64,000 bases of DNA from Helopsaltes ochotensis (lineage: Eukaryota > Chordata > Aves > Passeriformes > Locustellidae), in assembly GCA_013400155.1 (NCBI GenBank), contig VXBM01001611.1, positions 81,817-145,816 on the forward strand, in the 5' to 3' direction. The notes under the pieces are model-generated. The model searched no databases. It was not told where the DNA came from and was given only the letters and a program-made list of their open reading frames with translations. Positions 15,001 through 30,000 of this stretch are shown piece after piece. The position numbers and the translations under genes were made by a program. How positions within the stretch are numbered: the first letter of the stretch is position 1; every line of letters begins with the position of its first letter.

Positions 15001-18000
15001 AAGTTTGGCATGTGTCTTCCCCCTTCTATTTATGTGTGCTCTACAACCTTTGGTTATTTGCATTTCATGTATGTATGTACTCACCTCGTGTAACTGGGAG
15101 GAGCTATAGCAAACTGACTGAATAAGAATCAGATACTTTGAAAGGTAATGAGACTCCAGGTGTGAGAAGACACCAAAACCAAACTCATATATAAATGCTT
15201 CTATGAAGAAAGCATAGTGGGAATGTATTTTCACATTTCTCTTATGTGGTCCTCTTCTCTCCCAGCATATTTATTCGGCTGTGAACTACAGCCAGAACTT
15301 TTCTCTGTGCTTTTATTTACTGATGCATCAGTACTGTTTTACAGCTTGTGTTTTTCAAAGTAAAGAAATCCATGTCTGAGAATTCCCAGAAATTCCTTTT
15401 CTTATTGATGTGTTAGTATCATTTTAGGAATCACAGTTTCCTTATTGTAACGATTGAAATCTCTGTTTCCTAGATTTGCTCAGTAAAAGAACGACATGCC
15501 TGTGAAATGCGTGACCTACCAAACCGCTATGTGGAAATAGGTATGGTTGTATGAATGCACTCCTTTTCAAAAAGCTTTAAAGGTCTTTTGCATTCTAACC
15601 AGAATGAAACTGTTACACTTTGAAGGCAACATGTAATTTTAACATAAATATATCCTAATTTTTGGTTGCTGAGGTTATCATAATGCCCTCTTGCATAGGT
15701 GTGAGGGTCTTGTTATAGAGAGCCTGAAGTTCTGTGATCACCTAAAAATCAGAGATATTTCTGTGAGGTGGATGCCTTAACTTTCCCTTCATACAGATTC
15801 CTTTAGAGAACTTGAGTTTTCATCTTGATGATTGATGGTCAGTGCAGTAGTAAAGAGAAAATAGATACTACTTCAGCTGATTATATGTTGCTTGACTACA
15901 CTACTCATAACATTTTTCTCTTTTTTTTTTTCCCTAACATCTCTGTTGTAATGCTAGAAAATTGATTTTAATTTTTTTTCCTTTCTTGGCTTCTGAATTT
16001 TATATTTTCTTTTGCTTTCTTTTTTTTCTAGCTAATCTGATGTGAATACGTTTTTATTATTGATGATAATTGGAAAAGTTCTTGACAAAATGTATGTATT
16101 AAGTAAAATGGAATTCAAAGAAAATTTGGAAGGGAAGTGGGGATGTAAACAAAATGTAGCAACTGTCCTCAGAAGTATCTGCCTGGGAAAGGAAGTATCT
16201 AGGAACAGATAGTGCTGGGAAGATAAACAGGCCCTCTGAGTCTGCAGACCAGAGTGGGCAACAGTTTGTAAGCTTTGGTGCTCCCTGGACTGTAGTAACA
16301 TGAGACTGTACATAGAATGTTCAAGCAAGATCCTGAATCATGTCAGTTTGGAATGGTGCATGGCATAGGTGCATATATGCTCCGTTTTCTGATTTCAGGA
16401 AGGCACTGTTCTAAAAATAGCTTCTGAAAATCAGCTAGGAGACTTGTTAAGCTCTGCAGGGAATCTGGATACTGGGAGATTAGTGGTGTGCCTCAGTAGA
16501 ATTAACTGAGACCTGAAAGCTATTTGTTGTTTAGGATTATATAGTCCAAAAAGACTTAACTGCAGAATTCTAGGATATTTGCAATAATTTTATCAAGGAA
16601 ATGTTTGGTCATGAGTTTTAGCCTCAGATCTTGTATATAATATTTTCTTTACCTGTAAGTAGATTTTAGAAAATAACTAAATGAGTTATTTACTGACGAG
16701 TGAAAAGAGGTAACTTGTATTTCAGCTGTAATGTGGTTATATGGGTGGTGCTAGTCTTAGGAGACTGTCTATTGGAACTTGAGAAAAAAACCGTAAAAGC
16801 TGTCATTGGGCTATTTAGGTGCAGACATGACAAAAATTTTTGTGAAAGTAACTTTTCATCTTCAAATTTCTGACCTGCAATTTTCTTTGTATTTTAGAGG
16901 ACTGGTATTTTATCTTACTTAACCTGTTAATGATGTGTTTGAGATTTTCTAGTTTCAGGTCAAATAACTAAAATTGTTCCGCCAAATGCTGTCCACAGCA
17001 CTCTAGAACTTGAGAGGATTGGGAGGGAAAAGTGAGAGACATTGTTTGTTCAAGTCTCAGTATAAATTAATAGTCTTTCATATAGTCACATAGAAGGTCT
17101 TCTTGACTGCAGTATGTCATGCCATAACATCTATTTCAATTTTATTTCAACATTACTTTTAAAAGGCATAGCTGGAGGGTTTGATTTTATATCACACCTT
17201 CAGCCAGTATAGTTTTTTGCAAGACCGCTAATATCCAAAGTGGATGCATAAATTGATATACGTGCATAAAGTAAAGAATTTATATAAGGCAAGAATATCA
17301 TCCTTCAATGCAAGGACAACTGAATATCCTTCAGATAGTTTGACTCATAAGATTTTGTCAATAGACTTACAAAAAATGAAACCCTTAACACACTACTATT
17401 TTTGTCATGTTTAGTGGTGTGGTGTTTTCTATTTTTTTTCTCTGTGCTTTTACAATTTTTTACCTGGGAAGAAAACCAGAAGTGGAACAGGAAACTTCAT
17501 AGTTGCTTCTTTGGTCATCAGGGTAATACGTATGGATTCTATGATAGAACAGTGTTCTGTCATGTGTTTCAGGTTTATGCTGTTTCAGAGCCATTCTGAG
17601 GGCCCTTATGTTCCATGGTGGTATCACAGATAACTGTGGTGGCATAAGTAGATAATAAATGTTTCTTCAGTACTTTGCAGCACAGTAAATGGTGGTATCA
17701 CAGATAACTGTGGTGGCATAAGTAGATAATAAATGTTTCTTCAGTACTTTGCAGCACAGTAAATAAGGAAACAGTATTTCCTGCCTTGCAAGTTAGGTGC
17801 GTAGGATCCTGTTTAACAAAGTACTTCCTCATGTTCTGTTTCTGTCCCAAGATTTATCTATACTTATTCTAAGGTGAGAAATAATTACAGTATCTGCAGT
17901 TATGCTATACCCCGTAATATGTGAAAGTTACACCGCTGAACTGTTCTAGCTGTTTTATCTTAAAAAAGACAATGCTGTGATTACCTGTAAGAAAAAAACA

Positions 18001-21000
18001 GGTGAATTATATAGGCCTCATGCACTGAGATCCATGTGGCATTGTTAATTTTATTTACATTTTGTAGTATATTAGTGGTGCTTTTCTTCAGTAATCTTGC
18101 TATTGTTTTTGCTACAGTTCATTACCTCTGTAAGTCTTCGTTCAGTGTCAAAGATAAACTCCGAGTGTTTCTGTTTAGGTTTAAATGTACCTTAGCTGAA
18201 CAGATCCTATCAGTTTAGCTTGTCAGCTACTGCTGTGAAGCAGTGTACTGATTAGAAAGTATTGGTATTGAATTACAGGCTTAATGTGGACTAAATGCCA
18301 TTGTGATCCTTCTTTAAGAGTGCTTGACCTCTGTGCTCACTCGTGAAGCATGTACAAAAGCTGTTATGATGCACAGCTTCTGGTCTGAACAGGGAACCCT
18401 TCCTCAACTGGAACCCGTGAGAAAGCTGGTTGCTAAATAACTAATTAGACTTTTCAGGTAATATAATGCCTTTTCAAAGGAAAGTAGGTAATCTAGTCTT
18501 CCTTGGCCTTGTCAGGATTTTATATACTTTTATGGAGAAGTACCTTATCTCTTCCTCAGTTACTCCCGATGTTAATGATAGCAGAAAATAGAGATTAACA
18601 CCAGAAGTATGTAAAAGACTTCAAGTTGATTAGGGAATTTCTATTAAATTTATTTCTGTCCAGATTTTATCTGAGGAATCTCAGCTTAATTCCAGGTAGC
18701 AGCCCGGCAGCAGTCACTTGAGTACTTGTCTCCCTTTGCATTCTACCAAATTTCCCACAAAGCAGATTTCTGGTTTAAGAATTACATGTTTCAAGGCCAT
18801 GCTTGTAACAACTCATCTGTATGTTTTACAAGGGAGTAGCTTCACACCTGCATGGCAAGTTAGCATCGTGCATTGAGATTGCACATTTCAATCTGAATAC
18901 ATGGGAATATTTTTTTTTTTGTTTGTAAAGTGAGATTAATGGGATCTAATGTGCCAACATATTTTCTCTTTATATAAACAGAATGTAAGGCCTAATTGAT
19001 TGATGTAATGATCAGGTAATTTATTTCATAAGGTGATTTATGCAAACATTTCATTGAAGCAATTCTGCTATATACTGAGAAGCCAAAAATAAAAGAAAAC
19101 CCAAACCTAGTTATATAGTTGATTTTGTTCATCTGTTTACCCACAAACCAAACCTATTGTTTATAAATTTCTTCATAAAATGAGTCAAAATTCTTCAAGA
19201 TTTTGACATCTTTGTCATCAAGCTTCACAAGTTCTAAGCCCTAAAGTTCTTCAAGACTGAATATTTTCACTGTTGGTTAACAAAGTTTTCTCGGTTCAAT
19301 GGAAAAAAAATGTTTTTCAGAAAATCTTTTTGAAAAGCTTTTTGGAGCTTTAGTGATATTTATATGGGGCCTTTTCTTGTCCTCTAGTTGGAACTGAATT
19401 CACATGATGTTGGGGGAAAAGAAAAGTTATATTTTATGTCAAGTGCAACTCCATGCACAAGATAATAGCTAATCAAAGCATGCTATATTGTATTCTGTTT
19501 TGGTTTGCATAAATTACCTAGCACACTAAAAACATCTGCGGAATTTGTATTCAGTGTTATAGGTCACAGTGCAGCATACCTTAAAATGTTCTCAAGATGG
19601 TATCTCCACCACCATTGGTTTTAGTTGAAATCAGAGGTAAAACTGTAACCAAAGTTTTACTCTTTAAAATTTGCTGTGGTAAAGCAGGGGCTGCTTTTAG
19701 AGGTTTGACTAAACAAAATAGACTCCTTTTAGTTTCAGTGTGTCTCATACGATCTTTAAATCCCAGAGGAAGTGGCTTTAGGTAAATTTATTTAGGATTT
19801 AGGTTTAGGTAAATAATGTAGGATATATTGTTTCATTTCTGTAGTTTGGTGTATTTCATACATTTCATTTAATGAGCAGCAAAAAAGATTTACAGGTTTC
19901 TTCATTTTGCTTCCTGGTAATTTCTTTGACATCTGTACATAGATGCTGAACATGGAGTAGATCCACTGTCAGCCTATCTTCTATCTTCTCTTATGACAGG
20001 CATAAACATGTATGACACATGGCCATACCTCAGTCATTTCCATTTACTTCAATACTACATTTGTTCTAATTATTTTGGATCCTTTTCAAATTAACAGCAT
20101 TTCTGCATTGTCTTTATGTTGGATTTCTTTTCCTCCTTGATCACAACACAGTGTCCAGAGAGTAAGTCAAATTAACCTATTATTGTTTTGTGCAGCTGTA
20201 ACTTCCATCTTCTTTTTCCAGTAAGACTTTTTTGATTAGCAGCATCAAAGCATCAGGTCAAGAAGCACTGTCTATGCTGGTTATTCTTTGTTCAAGGCTA
20301 TAGCAGCAGAGCTAGAGCATTGTGTTCCAACAACGCCTCTTGAGAAAGATGAGCTGAGAGAAAGCTGATAGTGAAACCAAGGAAACTAAACTCTATTCAA
20401 AAACAAAACTTGAAGTGGTGACTTTTTTTTTGTTGTTTATTTTTGTTTCACGGATCATTACTTCTGCTTTACACCATTACACTGGGCATTACAAGCATTT
20501 TCACTGGCAAAGAGACTGAAGTTCTAGTATAAGACAAAGAAACACATGGATTTTAAAGCCATCTCTATAATCATTATAAATGATAATTCACAATACTGTT
20601 TTCCTCTTCAAATGCAAACTACAGTATTTTACATACCTTTAAGAGCCTTCTCTTAGCCCTTCTATAAAGCTGAATTTAAAGTTTCTTTGATAGTATTATG
20701 GATTTCACTTTGTTTTTTCTTTTCGATGTTTTTCCTCCCACCTTCCATATTCTTTTAAAATGCCAAATAATATGTTGTAAACTGGGAATAAGATATGTAG
20801 TTGGTTTTGAACTGATTTGTTTAAAATCATCACTGAGAGCAAAATGTGACAGTCAAAATAATTTCATCAGTTTTGTAGGCTAGAACAAGATAATTATGTA
20901 CATGATAACAATTGTGAACCTCTGCTCTGTGAATGGATTGAGTGCTCTACCCTTGTGTTGTAGTGTGGTCCTTCAGTGATGCCGAAGTGTCAGCAGCCAT

Positions 21001-24000
21001 TAAAAGAAATGGTTATTCCTTGAGAGACAGGTGTCAAATATATACTCTATTTCATTGTATTTTTTCTCCCTTTGGGGGAGGACAATTATTTCTTCTGTTC
21101 CTCTTACTATCTTAGCTAAAGAAAATTAGCTTTATTTTTAATCTCATTATGCTGTATTTTCTGTTTGCCTTGCTAAAATAATTAGTAGTTTTTAGTAAAT
21201 GTATATGTTAGTAGTGTAATGCTAAACAGGAAGGAAGGAAACTTTTTGTTTTCTACTTATGCTTAGATTTTCCTAAAACCATGTTTTAGGAAGTGTCTGA
21301 TTATTTTTTAAAAGATTAGCGTTACAAGGCTTGCTAATGTAAACACTTGGGTGATTCTGATTTTGGTCCCCATGAGAGAGGAGCTTGCAAAAAAGGGGTG
21401 CATTGTAAATCCAGCAGAATAAAAATAAATAGATTTTTCTGTTGTAGGGGTCTCATTTATTAGGTCTTTTTGTAAATACAGTTCAGCGCTCTTTCTCTTT
21501 CTTGAAATAATCTCATATAACTATCTCGATTTCACGACCAATTTTAGAAAATTATATTTTCAGTTTTATGAACAAGAAGAGAGATACTATGAACTGTGGT
21601 TTTTTTGTAATGGATGTATCTGTAAATTATTCTGTGATGTTTAAAGTGATGATAAATAAATAATGGTCTTTGTGTTTTCCTATATACCAATAGATGTAGC
21701 AAGTGCAATTCTCTTATGGCCATGTGAACTTGGCTGTGAATATGCAAACTAATGAAATTATACTACTTATTGCCTGTTTTATTGAGTTTGATTTTTGTTT
21801 TGCTTCCTTTTTCAATGTGATTACTGAAAATCAGACTGCACCTTCATTTCAAATGTTTCATCTTTAGCATATCCTGGAGTACAAACATTTCTTTTTGCAA
21901 ACTTTAATGTAATTTAATCTATTAAATGTACTTTTTTATCTGATCCAACTGGGAATTCTCTGGGTTTGTTATATGTGTTGAATCTTAAGTTCTCTGAAGT
22001 GATGCTGTATGCTCTTGATTGTCTCTGAAAATCAGTGAGTTTTTCTTAGGTTTATACGCATTCATGTTTATAAGTTCTGTTTTTCTTTCCTGTATTTCAG
22101 TTTTCCAATTTGACACCGAATTCTACATCAGTGGACTTGCACCTATCTGTGACCAGCTTGTTATTCTTTCATATGTAAAGGAGATCTCTGAAAAAACGGT
22201 AGGTTTTTTTTACCTCAGAGTTTCTTCACATTAATTTGGCCTCTGAATTGGGACTTAAACTAGTCATACAAATATGATTATCTGAGAAAAAAATTGTAGA
22301 TTGCTGGTAGTGAACAGTGCTTGAAACGTCTGTGATCCGTAAAACAAGGTTAGTGGAGGTGATGTTGAAGACTAATGTGCTTATCTTTCCGAAATCATGT
22401 TTGGGTTCTTATTTTTCTTGCAGAATGCAGAGAAGGTCCCTAGCTAGCCCTTTTTACTCCTTTTTCCTTCCTTTCTTCCCCTCCACCAGCCTTTATCTCT
22501 CCTTTTCTCTCTTTCTTCCTGATGTTTCCGCATCAGAAGAAATAAAGAATCTTGTTTAGCCATAAGAGGAGCTTGCTGCATCTCTAAAGAAATAAGAGTA
22601 GTGAAGTTGATAACTCAAGCAATAAGAGTCACTGTGGGGTGGAATGAATGATTGTGAGCAAGTAGTGTCATTGTCTCCCTTTCTTCTAAGATCTTTAGTT
22701 GTGTACACCCAGATCCATGTATGGATAGGTAGAAATTAGAATTCATGTCAGCTGTTTTTACTGTGCATGGACAAGTGCTGTGTCTGTCTCCGACACTGAT
22801 TTCATATTGCCAAATAAAAGGCAAAGCAGTGGAGGAAATCCTTGAAGCTGCCATGTGAGAATGGCAGATGCTCTTGATCATCTCTGTGATAAGCATGTCT
22901 GTGTTAGACAACCATCACCATAGTAACCTTAAGAAACTGGGTGCACAAGTTGCTAGGCAATTAAATGCTGTGGTTCAAACAAATACTCAAGTCTTCTGAA
23001 ATCAGTGGGGTTAGCTTCTAGTTCCACATCAGGATGTCAGATTATTATTTCTTTATATTAAGAAGAAAAATAATGTCACAGCAATGTTTCCCAAAAGAGT
23101 CAGCACAGTAGTCTTCCTGTGTGGGAGAGTTGGGAAAAGACAAGAAAGCAGACAAATGTGATAAGGAACGGGGAGGAAAAGATGGGTTGAAATGCTAGGG
23201 AGCAAAGAATTTGGGAAGCCACTGTTAATGAAAAACTAGTACAGGAAAGAAGCTAGTGTAAACGAGGTAGTGACTGCTAAAAGTTAGTCATTTTAATTGC
23301 TTTAGGAAAGAAAGATGAAAAGGGAATTTCAGGTGGTATAATGGTAATTGAACATAGGAAAAGGTTTTTTTCATGTATTTGCTTTTAATTAACCTTTTAA
23401 ACAAACTCCAAATGCTGGACTTCATTAACTTCTCAGTTCTCTGGGTAGCTGTAGATGGAACAGAATTTTTCAGTTGTCTCTGATGGTGCATCTGTGTCCT
23501 GTTGTGATGGGAACTCCTTTGTTAGTGTTTTGTCTCACTTGTCTTTTTAGTGTGGAGCACAAACTGCCTGAACTTGCAGCAGAATTGCTGCTCACTACAG
23601 ATGTCCTTTAGTTGCAAGGAGCACTGGTCTTCCTACACTTGATTTCACAGCTTGCAAAAGACAGCTTCTTATTACAAATTAGATCACAATTGAACTTGCT
23701 TTGAAAGATTTTTTTGTTTGGGCTTATTTTTTTAATGCAACAGTTAAATTGAGAAAAGACCCAAGTGGTGCTACTTCCAAATGGATAGGTTAGAGCTGTT
23801 TAAATCCGCTTTCTATATGTCCTTGCTCTTTTATTCTGTATTTTGCTATAATTCACAGCCTGAAGTAGAAAATATAGGATTGTCTTGGACCTTGACTTAA
23901 TTAAAAATGCAGCTAGTTGAAGACAGCAGATTCACTTGGAGAGAAGGTGAAAATCCATCATGTCATCTTACCATAACCACCTGCATTGCTCTTGAAAGTT

Positions 24001-27000
24001 CATTTTACTTTCAGTTCATCAGAACAACAAAGGTTTTGTATTAGTCTTAGATTAATTTTCCCCTGCTGCTGCTGGCTGCTTAAAATCAAACATCAGCTTA
24101 AAAAAAAAATCATTTTAATACCAGAATATCATTGACTCATAGAGCTCTGTCCTTCAGGGCATGAGCCCAGCTGGGTATGGGTTCTAAATTGTTCTGTTGC
24201 TTGTTGAATGAAACAATTGATAATCATCTGTGAAAGCCCTGAAAACTTCTGTGACCAAGAGCAGAAAAGTAGAGAGCAAACTCAGGGTTGGACCTATGTC
24301 TTGTCTATACCTCCTCCTCCAGGCTGATATCTTCAAGGGAAGCAATCCAAGAGTAACTTGGATTACTTTGAGTAACTTTCCTTTGAGTTCCAGATGCAAT
24401 TACTCTGTGGAGCACAGAGCTTTGCAACTTGTATGATTTGCAGCTGACTACCCAGTGCAAAGTACTGGATCTTTGTGAATGTTTGCAGCTGTTGAATTTC
24501 AGCCTTGTTTGCAGATGACCACCAGTTGGTAGTGTTAAGGTAAATCATGTAGGAAGCAACTAAGATGTCATTTTTCTAGGAAGTGGAGTGTTGTGCAAGG
24601 CCTAGACTCGATATTGTACAACCCCTACCTGAGTCCTGTGAAGAGATCTCTTCTGATGCACTAACAGTACGAGGATTTCAGGAAAATGAATGTCGTGATT
24701 ATCATTTAGGTAGGTGTTCTCAATGTAGTTTTGTTTTCATACCTTACTTAAAAAATATTTGGGTGTACTTAGCCTCCTTTTTAATTTTTATGTCATTTTT
24801 TTGTCATCTCCTTGAATAGCTGTAACTGCTTATGACACCAGTCACATGAAAGAAAACAAATGTGTGTATTTAAACATCATGATTTTTAATGCCGTCTATT
24901 AGGTCAGACATACTGGAGAAGGCAGAAGTATATATCTCATGTAATGTCCAGTATTGTGGAAGGCAATATCTTTGATGGAGATTCATTCAACATGTGATCC
25001 ATAGGAGCTCTTTTTACGCAAAGGTCTTCAGGAATAATGAAATGAGTAGCACAATGTTTGGAAAAGCTTCTTTAGAGGGAAAGATTGAATAAGTTTCATT
25101 TCAACAATAAGAGGTACATGGATCAGCTTAAAATGGGCACACTGATATTTAGCTTCCCTGTACTGACAAAGCTGCCAGTTATATTACAGACCTAAAATGG
25201 TAAAATGGAATGAATAGGAACTGGATTCTGGCAAGCTCCACCTAGAAGATAGGTTTAGTTATGTAACAGGAAGGGACATTAGGCCCAGGCCCAATATATG
25301 CCATATTTTAAAGACGGGATAGTTTTCTGATCTATATATTGTAGCTCAGAAAAATGCATGACAAAGCTGATGCAGAATTTCTTGGTGAAGATTATGTGGC
25401 CTGTGTTATACAGAAGCATTTCTTCTGGCTTTTAAAATCCATGAATCTGAATTTTAAATATCTCCTCTGGCAGTATGCTTCAAATCATAGGCTTGGCAAA
25501 CCTCTTTGTGTACATCTATGCCCTCAAGCCACTAGAAATATAGTATATCTCTTCCTGATCTCAAAAACATCGGTGTAGCTATCAGTAGAATTGGGATTTC
25601 TTTATACAGCTTCCAAAGCAGAACACTGATGTCCACAGTGGTACTTTTACGCTTTATGAATATTCTAGTTTACCTGAAAAATCCAAATGTATGGCTTTAA
25701 GACAAGCACTATTTTGTGAATTGCTTATCACTTCAGGAGTGTATTTGTATGTGTTTATAGAAACTGATCTGGACAGTGAGTGGTTTTTCTATTCAGTACC
25801 TACAAAGTATTGGTATTTCTTCATGGCTGTGCCCAAATGTTAACTATTCAGAACAGTCATCTTCTGCATTTGATTTTACCTTTTAGTACTTTTTCTTTGA
25901 GCTTACACAAAAATAAAGGCTTATGGTATAAGAAAATGCATTATACATATAGCTTTAACTTGCAGCATTGCAAATGCATTGTTGTAATGATGTGCTGTGT
26001 CCCATGGGGTTATGGCATCTATCATTTATGCTTTTGATGGCCTTGACCTTGATGGGAAGGATAAGTTTATTGCAGGCTATGTATTGCAATAGTCCTCTAA
26101 AAGTATAATAATGGGTTCTAAACCATCATAAAGTTTACACATAGTGGATGAATCAGAATTTGCAATAAGCTGTAGTGATTTTTGAAAGATATTTTGCCAT
26201 TTAAACCAGTTCTAATTTATTGGAGAATACAGTTTCTAAACTAGTGTGTCCTGCAGGAGTAGTCTTGCTGTCTTCCTTGCATCTCCTCTTTGTAAATTCC
26301 TCTCAAGGGTGTACTAAAAAGCGGAACTTTACTTAAAGAAAATATAATAATAATAAAACTGTGTATGCATTTGCAGAGTATTCGGAAGGTGAATCACTTT
26401 TTTATATCATCAGCCCAAGAGATGTGGTTGTGGCGAAAGAGCGGGACCAAGATGACCACATAGACTGGCTTCTTGAAAAGAAGAAATACGAAGTAATTTT
26501 TACATCATTCTGTCCTTCAGACTTTCCTTGTTTGGAAGTTTGAGTAGGATGATGGACTGCTAGGTCACTTGGATTGGACAGTTTCTGTTTCTACAGTCAT
26601 TGACTAAATGCTTGTAAAGGATGGGAGTTAACTATACATCCCTCCATCTCTTACAGAGTTAGTCTCACTACTGAAACAACTAATCAGAATTTCACCCAAG
26701 TGATATAGCTGAATTAGATGCTGAAAATACTGCTCTCATCATCAGTTATGAAATGTATTAGCCGACACTGAAAATTATTAAAACTGGGTTTTGGCTTTAA
26801 AACAGCTGAAGAATTAACTAATGAGCTTTTAAAAGTAAAATATTATGGGGTCAAACTGTAGCTGTGCATGCCAAAAATAGTGTTGCTCACAATAAAGCTG
26901 ATCCAATATTAAAAAGTAAGGGTATAGAGCTCTCATGGAAAAAAACAGCTCAGCATTTGGTTGCATAAATATTGGTGTTTGAGTATGTATATCTCAACAC

Positions 27001-30000
27001 CTAAAACAATAATAATAATAACAAATTCTTACATACCATATCAACATGCACACAGTGGTCTGAATTCTAATATCTTGCATTTGTTGGCTTAGACCATTTG
27101 TTATGATACATAAAGTTAACTTGCAAATTCTTATTTATGTTTGTTGTGTGCCCATTATAAGAAAAAAAGTGTGGAAAAGCCATTCAGCATGTATTGCTTT
27201 TACTAATATAATCATATTTTTCATGCAGGTTTGTTTGAATCCACTGGATGCTTTTGCATTTGAATAGCAAACTTGTATGATGAGTGCAGTTTTGCAGTAT
27301 ATGTAAATCACAGCATTTGGTCCCTGGAGACTCCAGTAATTTGCAAGTGACAGCTGTGTGTGTGCCTTTATGAAAGCCATTCAAGTTAGTAGACAGGCGT
27401 ATTATGATGTATCTTAAAGGTTTTGTTTTTATGTGTAAAAGTGCTGGCTTTTTTTCTGTACGTTCGAAAAAGTAGAAGTAGAAGAGCAGCAAATTACACT
27501 TAAATAGAAATCATTCTAACTGAAGAAGACATTTGGGCTGGAGAACTGGAAGGTAGCCTTCCCCCATTTGCCCCTTTTCCTGTTGTTTTGGGGTTTTTTT
27601 CATAGGTTTTGGTAGTGGAGGAGTCTCATTTGAAAATAATCAAATGTGACTGCATTGTGTGTTTTTTTGTAATCTTGTGATTTGATCCTAATATAATAAT
27701 GTGGAGTGTACCCAGATGGAAACAAAAGTAGTTTTCTCTTTGCTTGACTGCTTTTGTTCGTGTATGAATTCAAAGCTGTTCATCCAACCATGGCATTAAA
27801 AATTCTAGTGCTTCCAATGACCTACTCTGAAAAACCACTGATTTATACAATTCTAGAGCTTTCTGTATTGAAAGTTTGTGTATTTGACTAGTATCTCTGT
27901 TTTCTCCTTTTTGAATACAGGAGGCCTTGATGGCAGCTGAGATCAGTCAGAAAACCATTAAAAGGCACAAGATTTTGGTAAGTCCCAAAACTTCTATTCA
28001 AAACAAAATATCTTCTTTCTTTTAGAATGCTGTAGAATGCAACAAATAAATTCCCTGGTTTTTATAACAGTTATTGAACTGTTAGGCATACTCCAACTGG
28101 CATCTGATTTCTTGGTTTCAGCTGCAGAAGGAGAGTTAGTCTGAGAAACATGAAAGGATCTGCATTTATGAAGGTGCTATTGGCATTGAAAGGAGGAGAA
28201 TATCATTTCTCTGCTGATGGGGGGTTTTATTTGCTTTTACTTTTATATTAAATTTACTGTTGCTTAAAGTAACACACAGTATTGCACTACTAGAGATTGC
28301 AGACAAGAATGACAAATTTCTTCTCAACTTATACCTTTTACATGTGACAGGATTTTATAAAGAGTTTAAGAGAAGTTCCTTTTCTCACATATAGTTACTT
28401 CCCATTTTGTAATCCTTTTCACAGAGTAACCAAGGGTATTGATGTTAAAAAGAAAAGGAGGAATGGTGTAATAGACACAAAAGCATCACTAATTTTAGCT
28501 TTTGTTTGTTTGCTTTTGTTTAAATTCCCTAATACTGATGCTGCTTTAAATTGAAATTTGTACAAAATGTTTGAAGATGTGTTTAATTTTTTGGCCAGAT
28601 TACTGATGTAATAAGCACACTGTATATCAGTATGTCTTAAAAAACTTTTATTCTTGTGTAGTCCAGAAGTTGAATCAAGATTTAAATAGCATGCCATTAC
28701 CTATCACAGAGTTTGCATTTAACAAAGCTACTCTGTGACCCTTGCAAAAGATGTAAAGAATTGTTAAAGGGGATCCTGGCAATGCATTAGGAGGAAAAAA
28801 AGAAACCCAAACAAACAAACACCAAACTAAATAAAACAAAAAAACCAACACAGCTTTTCTTCTGCTTTGCAGAAATTTGCTCTGCAACAGATGATTAAAT
28901 TCAGTGAAATACAAACAGTTTTTGAGAGTTTGATCTCTAAAGCAAAAGCCAACAGAATGTGTTAAGGAAATAAAATGTTGACATCAAGCCCTAAATGAAG
29001 GATTAGTGATACTAATTACTGCTTTAAAACAACTCATGCTCTCACTTATGACACCACACTCAGGATACCTGACAAGTCTGGTAGCCTTTGGGATTTTTCA
29101 GATGGCAGTAATTATCACTGCTCCTCTGCACATTTTGAGCAGAGCACAGAGATCCTAAACAACCAGATCTACATCTCTTTTCCTTATATATCTTCTCTGT
29201 TCACTGGGAATCTGGTCCACGGGAGAAAGAAGATTTCTGTCAGCCTCTTGATATGAAGGATGTTTATGACTATAAAAATACAGGATTTTAGAAGCAGCAT
29301 TTGGTGATTTTGTAGAAGTAAAGAAACAGTTCGTACTGAGAACACATAGAAGATTAGGTATTAAGCTTGGTTGTTAGTAGTTACTAGGTCGAAGTCATAT
29401 AGGTAAAATGTATAATGTTGAAACTCAACAAAGCAGCACCTAGGTATTTGTAAAAAATTAATAAAGCAGAACTTTGTGGCTTGAATCCAGCAAAATCAAG
29501 CTCCTAATCTTTGGCAAGAGCAAAGTGACCTGAAAAATAGCCAAACCTCTGCTGCCCCGCCCAGAAATGAAGATCAACCTGAGGAAGATGTTGTCCTTCC
29601 TCCCAAGACCCCAACTCACAACCAGGAGGCGTGACACCTAATTAGAATAGGAAGTGAGAGAAGGCAGGGAATGGGCAGGTGGGGAGGTGTGGGTTTGTGG
29701 AATCAATGTGTATTTAAACCCAGATCTTGTCTTGACCAGGTACGCACGGTTTGGAGGAGATATCCCCCCGTGTGTCCCAGCTGGAAATAAAACATACCTG
29801 CTTTACAATTTTAATTGCAAAGTCCTTATTCTACACTTCACTCTTTCTTGAGAATAGTCAAGTTGAAAATACGAAGGTGGTTTCTATAGTGTAATGAAAT
29901 CCTAAAATTTTGCGTGTATGCATCTTTTCCCTAACTTTGTAGTAGATTGACCAGTTGGAGTTGTTGCATACCCCTGTTCATATTCTGCTAAGGTCAGTAC

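Noticed and set aside
14854..15234. 126-codon minus-strand frame
   Set aside because: No recognised domain or gene context; chance frame in an intron.
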